NCBI GenBank assembly: GCA_036261625.1
Contig: DATAKL010000047.1
Location: 1 to 64,000 of the forward strand
DNA: 64,000 bases
Direction: 5' to 3'
Source of the DNA: JAAXKN01 sp036261625
GTDB lineage: Bacteria > Bacteroidota > Ignavibacteria > Ignavibacteriales > SURF-24
Every line of letters starts with the position of its first letter. Position 1 is the first letter of the stretch. The notes under the pieces are model-generated. The model saw only the letters and a list, made by a program, of their open reading frames with translations. It was not told the origin of the DNA and made no database searches. The position numbers were made by a program, and so were the translations under genes. Below, one piece after another: positions 43,309-52,030 of this stretch.

Positions 43309-45546
43309 TCACTTAATGAGCATGAGCTTTTTTGACTCCTTATACTTCCCCGCCCGGATTGTATAGATGTATACTCCGCTGGGTAAATCTGATCCGTCAA
43401 AGAGTACGCTGTACTCTCCTGCCGGCTGCTCTTTGTTTACAAGTGTCGTAACTTCGCGTCCAAGCATATCATAAACCTTCAGTTCAACGTGCATTACTGA
43501 AGGTATTTCATAGCGTATGGTAGTTGCCGGGTTAAAAGGATTCGGATGATTCGGGTACACCTTAAAATTATTTTCTGCCGGCGCATATTCCTTTTGCGGC
43601 AGAGGGATCTGAGACAAGGCATCGGGATATATATACAGCATTCCCCTGGAAGCTGCAAAAAGATCGCCCCTGCGGTTAAAGAAGAGCTTTGCCTCAAGGC
43701 TGTTAAAATCATAATTGCTTTTGTTCCATGACATTCCGCCATCAGTGGTTACGAGCGAGGAATTCGTAGTTATAATAACGCCCCGGTATTTATCATAAAA
43801 TGCAAAAGCCACGGCATTGGTCGAAAGAACAATCCAGGAATTACCTCCGTCGTGTGTAGCATAGATTTTTCTTCCTCCTGATGCAAAGCCTGTCATCTCA
43901 TCAACAAATTCCACATGCGTCAGATCCTCTGAACCAAGATCCTGTACGCGCCAGTTATTCCCTCTGTCAGTTGATGAGTAAAGTATTCCAATCCTGGAAG
44001 ACTGCCTGTCCATGCCTCCTGTTCCCCATACACGTAAACCGCTGTACACCTTAATCTCATTCAGGAATATTCCTGTTAATGGGGCATACTGCCAGTTTTT
44101 CCCACCGTCCATAGAGGTGCAGAGGTAAGGGTATGCCTCCACTACTACACTATCCGGACTGAGAGCATAAACGCCCGGCACCCCTCCATAATGATTAAAA
44201 TAGATTTTCTGCCAGCTGTCTCCGAAATCTGTTGATTTATACAGTACGAACTGCCTTTCGGTAAGATACATACAGTTGCCGGAAATACTTAGATGGGTAT
44301 AGTCCAAATTAAAATCTTTGGGGAAGTGCTTAAGCGTCCATGTCCTGCCGCCATCCCGGCTTAGAATAAAATCCTTGTAATAAGAAGAAATAACAGCTGC
44401 CAATTGAGTATCAGGAGACAGGGGTCTATTGTCGAAAGAAACTTCATCTGCATAGGCATCCCTGCCGGATGATAATCTTGCAAAACTTTTTCCCCCGTCA
44501 GTGGATTTGAACATTCCCGAAGCTGCAGAAACGAGGATAGTATTTTGTGAACGGATATATGCCGATGTGTAAAAGCTGTTATAATTGCCTCGTATCTCAA
44601 AGTCACTTCCTTTTTCCCATGACTGGCCCTTATTGACGGTCCGGCGGTAACAAACCTTATAACTGCCGGAGTTTCCATCATAATTCCCGAATACAACGCA
44701 TATATTATCGTCTAAATCTTCAAGCCTGAGGTACAATTCGTCCGGGAATTCCTGAGTTGTCCATGAGTAGCCGAGGTTAGTTGTTTTGAGAATGAAACCG
44801 TAATTTTTCTCTTGCTGAGGCCTGTAGATTCTGCCCACGGCATAACCTAATCCATTAGGATTCATGTGCAGATCTGTATAATACACCACATTTAGAGAGT
44901 CAGATTTGATCCCCGTATTAAGGCTTTCCCATTCAGTCCCGCCATCGTGACTACACCAAATTGCAGCCCCGGTGTCTCCAGGGTAGGAGGAGCTTTTCAG
45001 TATCCAGAGGTTACTTGCGTCTAAAGCAAAAATATTGCTGAAGCTCCCTGCATCCCAGGCGGGGAACTTGAAATAATTCCATGTCTTTCCTGCATCAGTA
45101 GTCTTTTGCGTTCCGCCATAACCAATTTTCCAGCCAACTTTTGAGTTCCCGAATTCGACAAGCCACGTGCTTGTTGAATTGTATTCCGAATTCATCTTTT
45201 CCCAGTGGCGCCCTCCGTCAGTAGTCCTGAACTCCCCTCTTGATATATCAGCAATATAGCCTGTAAGACTGTCAGCAAAGGCGATTCCGTGAGAAGCAAA
45301 TTCCTCAATAGACACGTTTTCATAAGGAGCATACCATGGATAAAAAGTGAATGAATTGCCTCCATCCTCCGTAGAGTATATCTGGCCGGATTCGCACCAG
45401 AAATAAGCCTTATTTCCAATTACGCTTGTTGAATATGCCTGCATAGCAGGAGGAACAGGAGCTGCCAGCTGCCAGAAGCTCTGAGCAGACGTAATAATCT
45501 GCAAAGAAAGGAGAATTACTGCTGCATTTAATATTCGGTTATTCAT
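43309..45546 (-). CDS. Secreted YCF48/BNR-type propeller with T9SS sorting domain (second)
   Basis: A signal peptide (LQIITSAQS) is followed by about thirteen TTDGGxxW-type repeats over 600 residues (TTDGGRHW, TTDAGKTW, THDGGNSW, TTDGGMSW). A T9SS sorting domain follows (PNHPNPFNPATTIRYEIP, ending ESKKLMLIK). The ribosome site AAGGAGG is inside the last codons of the upstream lipoprotein gene, whose stop overlaps this start by 8 bp, so the two are coupled. Surface or extracellular. Binding partner unknown; the lipoprotein upstream is a candidate. Confidence 0.85.
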   Translation of the reverse strand: MNNRILNAAVILLSLQIITSAQSFWQLAAPVPPAMQAYSTSVIGNKAYFWCESGQIYSTEDGGNSFTFYPWYAPYENVSIEEFASHGIAFADSLTGYIADISRGEFRTTDGGRHWEKMNSEYNSTSTWLVEFGNSKVGWKIGYGGTQKTTDAGKTWNYFKFPAWDAGSFSNIFALDASNLWILKSSSYPGDTGAAIWCSHDGGTEWESLNTGIKSDSLNVVYYTDLHMNPNGLGYAVGRIYRPQQEKNYGFILKTTNLGYSWTTQEFPDELYLRLEDLDDNICVVFGNYDGNSGSYKVCYRRTVNKGQSWEKGSDFEIRGNYNSFYTSAYIRSQNTILVSAASGMFKSTDGGKSFARLSSGRDAYADEVSFDNRPLSPDTQLAAVISSYYKDFILSRDGGRTWTLKHFPKDFNLDYTHLSISGNCMYLTERQFVLYKSTDFGDSWQKIYFNHYGGVPGVYALSPDSVVVEAYPYLCTSMDGGKNWQYAPLTGIFLNEIKVYSGLRVWGTGGMDRQSSRIGILYSSTDRGNNWRVQDLGSEDLTHVEFVDEMTGFASGGRKIYATHDGGNSWIVLSTNAVAFAFYDKYRGVIITTNSSLVTTDGGMSWNKSNYDFNSLEAKLFFNRRGDLFAASRGMLYIYPDALSQIPLPQKEYAPAENNFKVYPNHPNPFNPATTIRYEIPSVMHVELKVYDMLGREVTTLVNKEQPAGEYSVLFDGSDLPSGVYIYTIRAGKYKESKKLMLIK

Positions 45547-46351
45547 ATTTATCCTCCTTATAAAGAACTATGTCCTGGTGCAGAAGCAAATTCCGGTAAA
45601 GAGCAATTTGCATCACTTGAGGCTTGTATCCTCTGCGCTTTACATAAAGGCAAACGTAATTCTCGATAATTCTTGCATAATGGTCCACATAATCACTGCT
45701 GGAGGTAATAATCGAATCGCCTATAAACGCCTCACTATAAGGGAAGTAATATTCCCCCATCGAATTTGTAGCCGTATTGGGTGTGCCCCGGTCGCTAATA
45801 ACAAACATGCTGCAGGATGAATTAAACTGCCTGCCACTGTCACTTGCAGCAGAAAAGCTGATTGTATAAGGACCATTCATCAGCTTCAGGCTGTCTACTA
45901 TGTTCTTGAGATAATATTGGTAAAGCCCCCCATCGTAAATACCTGAATAGGCGTATAAAGCTTTAATGCCCGAAACTCTTTTAATTGAAATAGCGATCTG
46001 TGACTTTCCGGGAATTGAAAATTTGATATAAGTGGAATTATAGACAGGGTTTGGATAATTCCTGAAAAAAGCGAAGTCGAAATTAGCCTTTTTGTTAAGC
46101 TTTTTGGGAAGGCTTACTTCATACCCTAAATCTAAGCTGGAAGGATAAAAAGAATAATAGCAGTAGATACTCACGCTATCCAATGCTACGCCGGATGAAT
46201 CAACCACCCTGCCGGTTAATCCATTTTTGAACTCAGGTTCAGGTTCCATTGGATCACTGCACGCAAAGATAATTATGGGCAGTATTACGATAAACAGGAA
46301 AGTAAAACACCGCCTGATTTTAAGGAACAATAAAGAATTTGAGATAGTCAT
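45539..46351 (-). CDS. Lipoprotein with carboxypeptidase-regulatory-like domain and internal sorting-like module
   Basis: The lipoprotein signal ends IIIFACSDPMEPEPE. A carboxypeptidase-regulatory-like segment follows (GLTGRVVDSSGVALDSVSIY). The centre (about residues 94-130) reads FFRNYPNPVYNSTYIKFSIP and ISIKRVSG, which resembles the T9SS C-terminal sorting module but is placed in the middle of the protein. The last third (NYVCLYVKRRGYKPQVMQIALY) is strand-rich. It lies upstream of, and overlaps, the YCF48-type gene. A surface-attached partner role is an inference. Confidence 0.6.
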   Translation of the reverse strand: MTISNSLLFLKIRRCFTFLFIVILPIIIFACSDPMEPEPEFKNGLTGRVVDSSGVALDSVSIYCYYSFYPSSLDLGYEVSLPKKLNKKANFDFAFFRNYPNPVYNSTYIKFSIPGKSQIAISIKRVSGIKALYAYSGIYDGGLYQYYLKNIVDSLKLMNGPYTISFSAASDSGRQFNSSCSMFVISDRGTPNTATNSMGEYYFPYSEAFIGDSIITSSSDYVDHYARIIENYVCLYVKRRGYKPQVMQIALYRNLLLHQDIVLYKEDKYE

Positions 46352-46736
46352 TTGGTTAACCTCTGTAATTGTTGGGGAAAAGCATTACCAAAGTAGAAAT
46401 AGATCAATAGTCCTCCGCGTATTTCCTTAGTTAGCCTTGTATTTTCGTATCCCCGAACTCAAAAGAACCTGTTCCTGTATGGGCGTAAAATGTCTTTTGC
46501 CTGCCTCCTCCCCGAGGAGAAAAGACTTCTGAAAGTTATTGCAATTTTCCTTTTAATGCCAGTACTTTTTGGATAATGTGTTTAAGAATTTTCGACCTAA
46601 TCGCCGGGGAAGTTCGACCAATTTGCCGAATTATTTCCCCCTGAAAAACAAAAGGCCTTAAAAACAGGGTAAATTTCCGGTGGCATAACTGTTGATCGTT
46701 AATTACATATGTTAAACCAATATAAGGAGAAGATGA
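46352..46736. other. Divergent intergenic region
   Basis: This region separates the minus-strand lipoprotein operon and the plus-strand gene at 46737, so it holds two promoters facing away from each other. By eye I see a short repeated word (TTCGACC at about 46593 and 46612) and no hairpin or recognisable operator. TGGCATAACTGTTGAT near 46680 looks partly like a sigma-54 site but lacks the GC of the -12 element. Confidence 0.35.
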
Positions 46737-48323
46737 ATGAGAACTGTCAGAATGATTACTTTGTTTTTTGCTTTTTCACTACTCCTGGCCGGTAACCTCA
46801 TTGCACAGCCCTGGCACTTCCGCCCCGACTCTCTTAAGACGGTTACCGTTACCGGAAAAGTAATAGCCCAGACCTTGACCTTTCAGGATACACTTAAGTA
46901 CCGCGATACTGTAATTGTCCGCCAGAAAACCAGATACCTCCTCGACACAGACGGCAATGGAACTGCAGACTATGAACTCAACTTTGGGCCCGCATGGTAC
47001 TCGCCCGACAGCAGCAGCGCCCAAAGGCCTTCCAACGGACAGCAGGTTACAGTAACCGGCGGTGAACCCCTGCACCTCACAATTGACAATCTTAAAATTG
47101 TGGTCGTCTATGAAATTAACGGTAACTTCTGGCGCGACCCCTTTGATGCCGCATGGAACAGAATGGGCAGATATTCACACGACAGATTCCACGGCGGAAG
47201 AGGCCCAATGGGCTACGGCTTCGGCTTTATGCACGATTCACTTACAACCACTACCTTGTCAGGCAGGGTTCTTGTGGATACAACTTTTATCAATGAACGC
47301 TTCTTCCTGGACGTTAACAACGATTCACAGCCCGACTACTGCCTTAATTTCGGACCTTTCTGGTACAAGCCGTCTTCAGGTGCAGTCAGACCCAAAGACG
47401 GGGACAATGTGGAAATTACAGGCGGCCTCTTAAACCGCACTACATACCCAATGGTAATTGTCTATACGATAAATGGACAGCTGTGGCTCGACAGCACAAC
47501 GCTCGGCAAGAACCTGGGCGGCTGCTGGGTAGGAGGCAATATTAAGAAACAGATGAGGTTCCACTCTCCTTTTGATCCTAAAAGCTCTGTTACATTGAAC
47601 CCCGGTTGGGCCACAGGACATATGGGAGGAGGCATGATGGGGGGCGGAATGATGAATAACGATATGTTTGGACAGATCCTTGAGCTTATGCCGGGCGACT
47701 TGCCGAACGGGGGCCAGGAAAAAGTACTTGCAGCCTTTGAAGTAAGCATGTTCGACCAGATGGGCAACAATGCCATGCTCCGTAACGGAATGAGAGGAAG
47801 CCATATGAACTTTGGCTCCTCAGCACAGGTTCAGCTCCATTTTAACGACTTTCAGCTCCGGTACGGAAACTTTTCAAGTGGTAATATCAGCGCAAAGTAC
47901 TGGGATGACAATTCCAATGAGTGGGTAACCGTTAGCAATGCCGTGGTCAATACAGATGATAATACAGTTTCATTCCAGCAGAACACTCTGAGCAATCTCA
48001 TTATACTGACCGCAAGTCAGGCTGTTTCAGACGTGAATGCCAAGAATGCCGGAGTAATCGGGAACTACGAACTCAGGCAAAACTACCCGAACCCGTTTAA
48101 CCCGTCAACTGTAATCAATTATACAATTACAAAGGCAGGAATGGTTACACTTAAGGTTTATAATATACTTGGACGTGAAGTTGCAACACTCCAAAACGGA
48201 GTCCAGGAAGCAGGAGTGCATTCTGTACAGTTCAATGCTTCTGATTTACCGAGCGGAATTTACATTTACACACTGCAGGCAGGTCAGTTCACCTCAAGCA
48301 GGAAACTGATGCTTCTGAAGTAA
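46737..48323 (+). CDS. Secreted protein with duplicated unknown module and T9SS sorting domain
   Basis: A signal peptide (LAGNLIAQP) is followed by two copies of a module of about 85 residues (about residues 35-120 and 165-250). Each has the order TVTGKV / TLSGRV, a Ca-binding-like DTDGNGTADYELNFGP or DVNNDSQPDYCLNFGP, WY-P, RP--G--V-(V/I)TGG and (V)VVYEINGNFW / IVYTINGQLW. A Met/Gly-rich stretch (HMGGGMMGGGMMNNDM) and a strand-rich region lead to the sorting domain (NYPNPFNPSTVINYTI to SSRKLMLLK). Function unknown. AAGGAG lies in front of the ATG. Confidence 0.75.
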   Translation: MRTVRMITLFFAFSLLLAGNLIAQPWHFRPDSLKTVTVTGKVIAQTLTFQDTLKYRDTVIVRQKTRYLLDTDGNGTADYELNFGPAWYSPDSSSAQRPSNGQQVTVTGGEPLHLTIDNLKIVVVYEINGNFWRDPFDAAWNRMGRYSHDRFHGGRGPMGYGFGFMHDSLTTTTLSGRVLVDTTFINERFFLDVNNDSQPDYCLNFGPFWYKPSSGAVRPKDGDNVEITGGLLNRTTYPMVIVYTINGQLWLDSTTLGKNLGGCWVGGNIKKQMRFHSPFDPKSSVTLNPGWATGHMGGGMMGGGMMNNDMFGQILELMPGDLPNGGQEKVLAAFEVSMFDQMGNNAMLRNGMRGSHMNFGSSAQVQLHFNDFQLRYGNFSSGNISAKYWDDNSNEWVTVSNAVVNTDDNTVSFQQNTLSNLIILTASQAVSDVNAKNAGVIGNYELRQNYPNPFNPSTVINYTITKAGMVTLKVYNILGREVATLQNGVQEAGVHSVQFNASDLPSGIYIYTLQAGQFTSSRKLMLLK

Positions 48324-48367
48324 CTGTTTTTGTGGCAAAACTAAATGATCCAAATGCATAATTCCTT

Positions 48368-48399
48368 AAGGGCAGACCCCGCTGGTCTGCCCTTTTCTT
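48368..48399 (+). terminator. Strong intrinsic terminator
   Basis: AAGGGCAGACC and GGTCTGCCCTT form an 11-bp stem with a 5-base loop, followed by TTCTT, 45 bp after the stop of the gene at 46737. Confidence 0.85.
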
Positions 48400-48588
48400 A
48401 TTCAAGAAACTTAGGCTGATAACCGTAAAAGATGACCGGTTACTTTATAAATCTATACTGCAGGCTCCGCGGCTTGAAGTTTTCTTTAGATAATTTTCTG
48501 TTACTTCTGCCCGGCTGTCTTTATACAGGTCATTTAATCCCACTTTATTCATTTTGGTACGAATCATTTTCAATGTGTTACAAGCGGG

Positions 48589-48789
48589 CTACATCTTTGC
48601 CTTGTGATTTTTCAGAACAAATGCCCCGCCTGAGGCAATCATTATGCTCCCCCACCAGAAATTTGGGTGTGTGCCCGCAAGAACGGTCTGCCTTAGAGGA
48701 GGATTATAGAACAGGTAAACACCTTCCAGTAGAACCGCAATTCCCATGATCAAGAGTATAAGTCCTACAAAGAACCAAATAGGCTTCAT
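48589..48789 (-). CDS. Small two-helix membrane protein beside the symporter
   Basis: Sixty-six residues with helices at about 4-24 and 42-60, a short loop with PPLRQTVLAGTHPNFWWG, and a basic tail. It starts 15 bp after the stop of the sodium:solute symporter gene and has AAGGAG in front. The position suggests an accessory subunit of the transporter. No family was recognised. Confidence 0.6.
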   Translation of the reverse strand: MKPIWFFVGLILLIMGIAVLLEGVYLFYNPPLRQTVLAGTHPNFWWGSIMIASGGAFVLKNHKAKM

Positions 48790-48803
48790 ATTAAAATCTC
48801 CTT

Positions 48804-50486
48804 TTACCAGTAGTAAATATTTATTGCAATTAAAATGATTAGGGAAATAACTGCCCAGAATTCGGGCTTTTCCAAAAGCGGAATGTTCTTCTGTTCAGGA
48901 GATTCGGGAGTAAGACCTTTAACAAAGCCTACAAGTTCTTCCTTGTTTTTCTTCTTTGTAAAAAGGCTGATAACAATAGTAACAACAAAACAGATAAGCC
49001 ATGCCCACCAGGCTCGCCAGAAGTTGGTGGCCATAACGCTCGGCTTACTGGAAAGTGTAATAAATGTAAGATCCATCCACTTCATCTTGTCTATCAGGAA
49101 GAGCGCAAATGAAGCGAGCATTCCGGTAATAAGCCCGAAGAAGGCTCCGTTCGGAGTAATCCACCAGACGAACATTCCAAGGAGCATTGTGGCAAACAAG
49201 GGTGCATTGACCCAGGAGAATATGGCCTGCATATAGTCCATAATGCTCGGAAAACTTTTTGCCCAGTACGCTGTACCTATGGATATTATAATGCCGGCAA
49301 TGGTAGCAGCACGGCCCATCCAAAGGAGGTGCCGGTCGGAGGCATTTTTGTTTATTACAGATTTATAGATGTCATAGGTCCATACGGTGTTAAAAGCGCT
49401 TATATTTCCCGCCTGACCGGCCATAAAGCCTGCCAGCAGGGCCGTTACACCGAGGCCCACAAGTCCTGCCGGATAATACCTGGCAATTAGAAGCGGGAGT
49501 GCCTGATCGTACTGCCCCGCCTTCAGCATTGGAAATCCGCTCTTAGGGTCGTGTGAAAGCACAAGTGCAATAAGTCCTGCAAGAATAACAATAAAAGGAA
49601 GAGCCATCTTAAAGAAGGAGGCAAGTATCGGGGTCATTCTGGCGGATCTTAGATCCTTAGCTGAAAAAGCCCTCTGCACGACAAGAAAGTCTGTTGTCCA
49701 GTAGCCGAATGACAGAACGAACCCCAGCCCCAGAACAATTCCGCCCCAGGTCACCATCATTCCGTTTTGAGATGGATCACCCGAGGTTGACCAGAGCGTA
49801 TTCATTGAAGTGGTCTGAAATGTCTGGATTCTTGCAAATATCTCCTTAATGCTGCCTATCTCAAGGATGCCCATTATTGAAACAAGAAAAAGTCCGAACC
49901 AGATTAAAAAGAACTGAATAATTTCAGTAAAGATTGCCGACATAAGTCCGCTTAATGATACATAGGCGGCAACAGTTATGGCTGAGACCCACATGCTCAC
50001 GTCCCAGTGCCAGCCCAGGAATGTATGGAGCACCAGCGCCATAGCATACAGGTTAATGCCTGAGACCAGGAGGGTCATTATTGCAAATGCAAATCCGTTC
50101 AAGACCCTTGTTTTCTCATCAAAGCGCACCTTAAGATAACCGGGTACTGAGTTAATTTTGCTGCTGTAGTAAAAAGGCATCATGTAAATGCCCAGGAAAA
50201 GCATTGCAGGAATGGCTCCGATCCAGTAAAAATGGGCTACATACATGCCGTACTGAAACGTGTTGCCTGTCATGCCGAGGAGTTCAAGTGCCCCCAGGTT
50301 GGCAGAGAGAAATGCAAGCCCTGCCACCCAGGAACTGTTTCTTCTTCCTGCCAGGAAGAAATCTTTTTCGCTGGTGGTAAATTTTTTAAGATAAAGGCCA
50401 AGTCCCAGTATGAACCCGAAATAGATAAGAATTATGAGCCAGTCGATATATGTCAGACCGATAGCACTAAAAGCCGATGAATCCAT
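48804..50486 (-). CDS. Sodium:solute symporter (SSS family)
   Basis: The 560-residue protein has about 13-14 membrane helices. Family features are clear: an N-terminal LILIYFGFILGLGLYLKKF, the FFLAGRRNSSWVAGLAFLSANLGALELLGMTGNTFQYG region (core FLAGRRNSSWVAGLAFLSAN) and GFMAGQAGNISAFNTVWTYDIYK in the second half. It takes up a sugar, amino acid or other small solute with Na+; the substrate cannot be read from sequence. The region upstream (50487-50755) is a divergent promoter gap. Confidence 0.9.
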   Translation of the reverse strand: MDSSAFSAIGLTYIDWLIILIYFGFILGLGLYLKKFTTSEKDFFLAGRRNSSWVAGLAFLSANLGALELLGMTGNTFQYGMYVAHFYWIGAIPAMLFLGIYMMPFYYSSKINSVPGYLKVRFDEKTRVLNGFAFAIMTLLVSGINLYAMALVLHTFLGWHWDVSMWVSAITVAAYVSLSGLMSAIFTEIIQFFLIWFGLFLVSIMGILEIGSIKEIFARIQTFQTTSMNTLWSTSGDPSQNGMMVTWGGIVLGLGFVLSFGYWTTDFLVVQRAFSAKDLRSARMTPILASFFKMALPFIVILAGLIALVLSHDPKSGFPMLKAGQYDQALPLLIARYYPAGLVGLGVTALLAGFMAGQAGNISAFNTVWTYDIYKSVINKNASDRHLLWMGRAATIAGIIISIGTAYWAKSFPSIMDYMQAIFSWVNAPLFATMLLGMFVWWITPNGAFFGLITGMLASFALFLIDKMKWMDLTFITLSSKPSVMATNFWRAWWAWLICFVVTIVISLFTKKKNKEELVGFVKGLTPESPEQKNIPLLEKPEFWAVISLIILIAINIYYW

Positions 50487-50755
50487 AAGCTTCCCCTTTT
50501 TATAAAAGATACTATTTATTTATACTGTAATGATCCGAACACTGGAATACTGGTATGCATAAACGAATGCAATTTATAAAGTTCCTGTAATGGTGTCAAG
50601 GTTTCCATGAATTATTTTCCCGGATTGTTAAAGCCCGTCCCGGGGCATTCCCGGATACAAAGCCCGCACCCACGGATAAGGAGAGTGCTTTTGACCTTAA
50701 ATTTCTTACGCTTTTTGGTTTAGTTATAACAAAGACTAAACATCAGGAATGTTTT

Positions 50756-51670
50756 ATGTACAATATAAAGAATGAAACCCAGTGGCCGGCCTTGCCGTAT
50801 GAAAAATGGAAGGACACGCTTGACACTCTGCATATGTGGATGCAGATACCGGGTAAAGTGAAGCTCGCTCTCCATCCCTTCCTTAATCAATGGTGGGAAG
50901 TAGCCTTCCAGTTAACTTCTTATGGTCTCACAACTGGCCTCATACCGTATAAAGATAATGCGTTCGACGTAAATTTCGATTTTATCAGGCATGAAGTTGT
51001 AATTCATAAAATAAGCGGTGAGTCCTTAAAAATTTCATTATATCCGCGCTCAGTAGCGAACTTCTACTCAGAATTTATGGGAGCGCTTAAGGATCTTCGT
51101 ATTGACGTTAAGATCAATCCGATGCAGGTGGAAGTCAGTAATCCTCTTTCGTGCGACAAGGATGAACTGCACTCTTCCTACGACAAGAGCTATGTGGAAA
51201 ACTGGCGGCTACTGCAGGTAAAGTGCTATTTTGCCTTCGAACGTTTCTGCTCGACGTTCAGAGGTAAAGAGAGCCCTATACAGTTCTTCTGGGGTTCCTT
51301 TGACTTGAATGGAACGCGCTTTTCGGGGAAAGCAGTTTCCCCACCGGATAACGGCGGGCGCATTATGCGTTTTGCCGAGAATGAGGAAAATTTTTCATTT
51401 GGCTTCTGGCCCGGCGACAGCCGGTACCCTCATCCGGCCTTTTACTCCTATTTGTATCCGGCTCCAAAGGGCATTGAGAACGTTCACATTGAACCATCTA
51501 TTGCCTCCTTTAATACTGCCATGGGTGAATTTATATTGCCTTATGAAGACGTCGTTTCAAGTGCTTCACCTGAAGAGATGATACTGAGGTTTCTTAAAAG
51601 CACATACGAAGAAAGCGCAAAGCTTGCCGGCTGGGAACTTAAAGCACTGGAGGGACCGGTCCCGTTTTAA
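50756..51670 (+). CDS. DUF5996-family protein
   Basis: The N-terminus WPALPYEKWKDTLDTLHMW and the following QIPGKVKLAL match the DUF5996 family. So do the conserved NQWWEVAFQLTSYGLTTG and the later FFWGSFDL and MRFAENEENFSFGFWPGD blocks. It is cytoplasmic (no signal) and about 304 residues long, the normal size. The biochemical function of the family is unknown. A UBP-type zinc-finger gene follows 31 bp downstream on the same strand, so the two may form an operon. Confidence 0.85.
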   Translation: MYNIKNETQWPALPYEKWKDTLDTLHMWMQIPGKVKLALHPFLNQWWEVAFQLTSYGLTTGLIPYKDNAFDVNFDFIRHEVVIHKISGESLKISLYPRSVANFYSEFMGALKDLRIDVKINPMQVEVSNPLSCDKDELHSSYDKSYVENWRLLQVKCYFAFERFCSTFRGKESPIQFFWGSFDLNGTRFSGKAVSPPDNGGRIMRFAENEENFSFGFWPGDSRYPHPAFYSYLYPAPKGIENVHIEPSIASFNTAMGEFILPYEDVVSSASPEEMILRFLKSTYEESAKLAGWELKALEGPVPF

Positions 51671-51701
51671 TTATTAAAATTTAACCTGAAAGGGAAATAC
51701 A

Positions 51702-51968
51702 ATGGAAGAAGTATGCGAGCACATCTCGCAAATTACCCAGGAGCCTAAGGCCAGGACACCCGAAGGATGCGAGGAGTGTCTTAAAATGGGAGACACGTGG
51801 ATGCACCTGAGGCTGTGCATGACATGCGGGCACGTAGGCTGCTGCGACCAGTCAAAGAACAAGCATGCAACCAAACATTTTCACTCCACACATCACCCCG
51901 TAATAAAATCATTCGAGCCCGGAGAGGACTGGGAATACTGTTATGTGGATGAACTCTTTGCCGAATGA
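51702..51968 (+). CDS. UBP-type zinc-finger protein
   Basis: Nearly the whole 88-residue protein is a UBP zinc finger: CEHISQ, CEECLKMG, LRLCMTCGHVGCCDQSKNKHA and FHSTHHPVIKSFEPGEDWEYCYVDE. In eukaryotes such fingers bind ubiquitin C-termini; bacterial stand-alone versions are widespread but poorly understood. AAGGGA lies before the ATG. It follows the DUF5996 gene, so the two may act together. Confidence 0.9.
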   Translation: MEEVCEHISQITQEPKARTPEGCEECLKMGDTWMHLRLCMTCGHVGCCDQSKNKHATKHFHSTHHPVIKSFEPGEDWEYCYVDELFAE

Positions 51969-51980
51969 GGCACTACTTCG

Positions 51981-52015
51981 GCTCAGGGGATGGCTTAATT
52001 CCTTTTCCCCTGAGC
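51981..52015. terminator. Bidirectional hairpin between converging genes
   Basis: GCTCAGGGGA and TCCCCTGAGC form a 10-bp perfect stem with a 15-base loop, between the UBP gene (plus) and the PafA gene (minus). No long T run follows, but the position fits a shared terminator. Confidence 0.6.
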
Positions 52016-52030
52016 TGAATAGGAAATGTT

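Noticed and set aside
46680..46696. TGGCATAACTGTTGAT as a second sigma-54 promoter
   Set aside because: The -12 element has GA instead of GC, and no activator gene is near; a chance match is likely.
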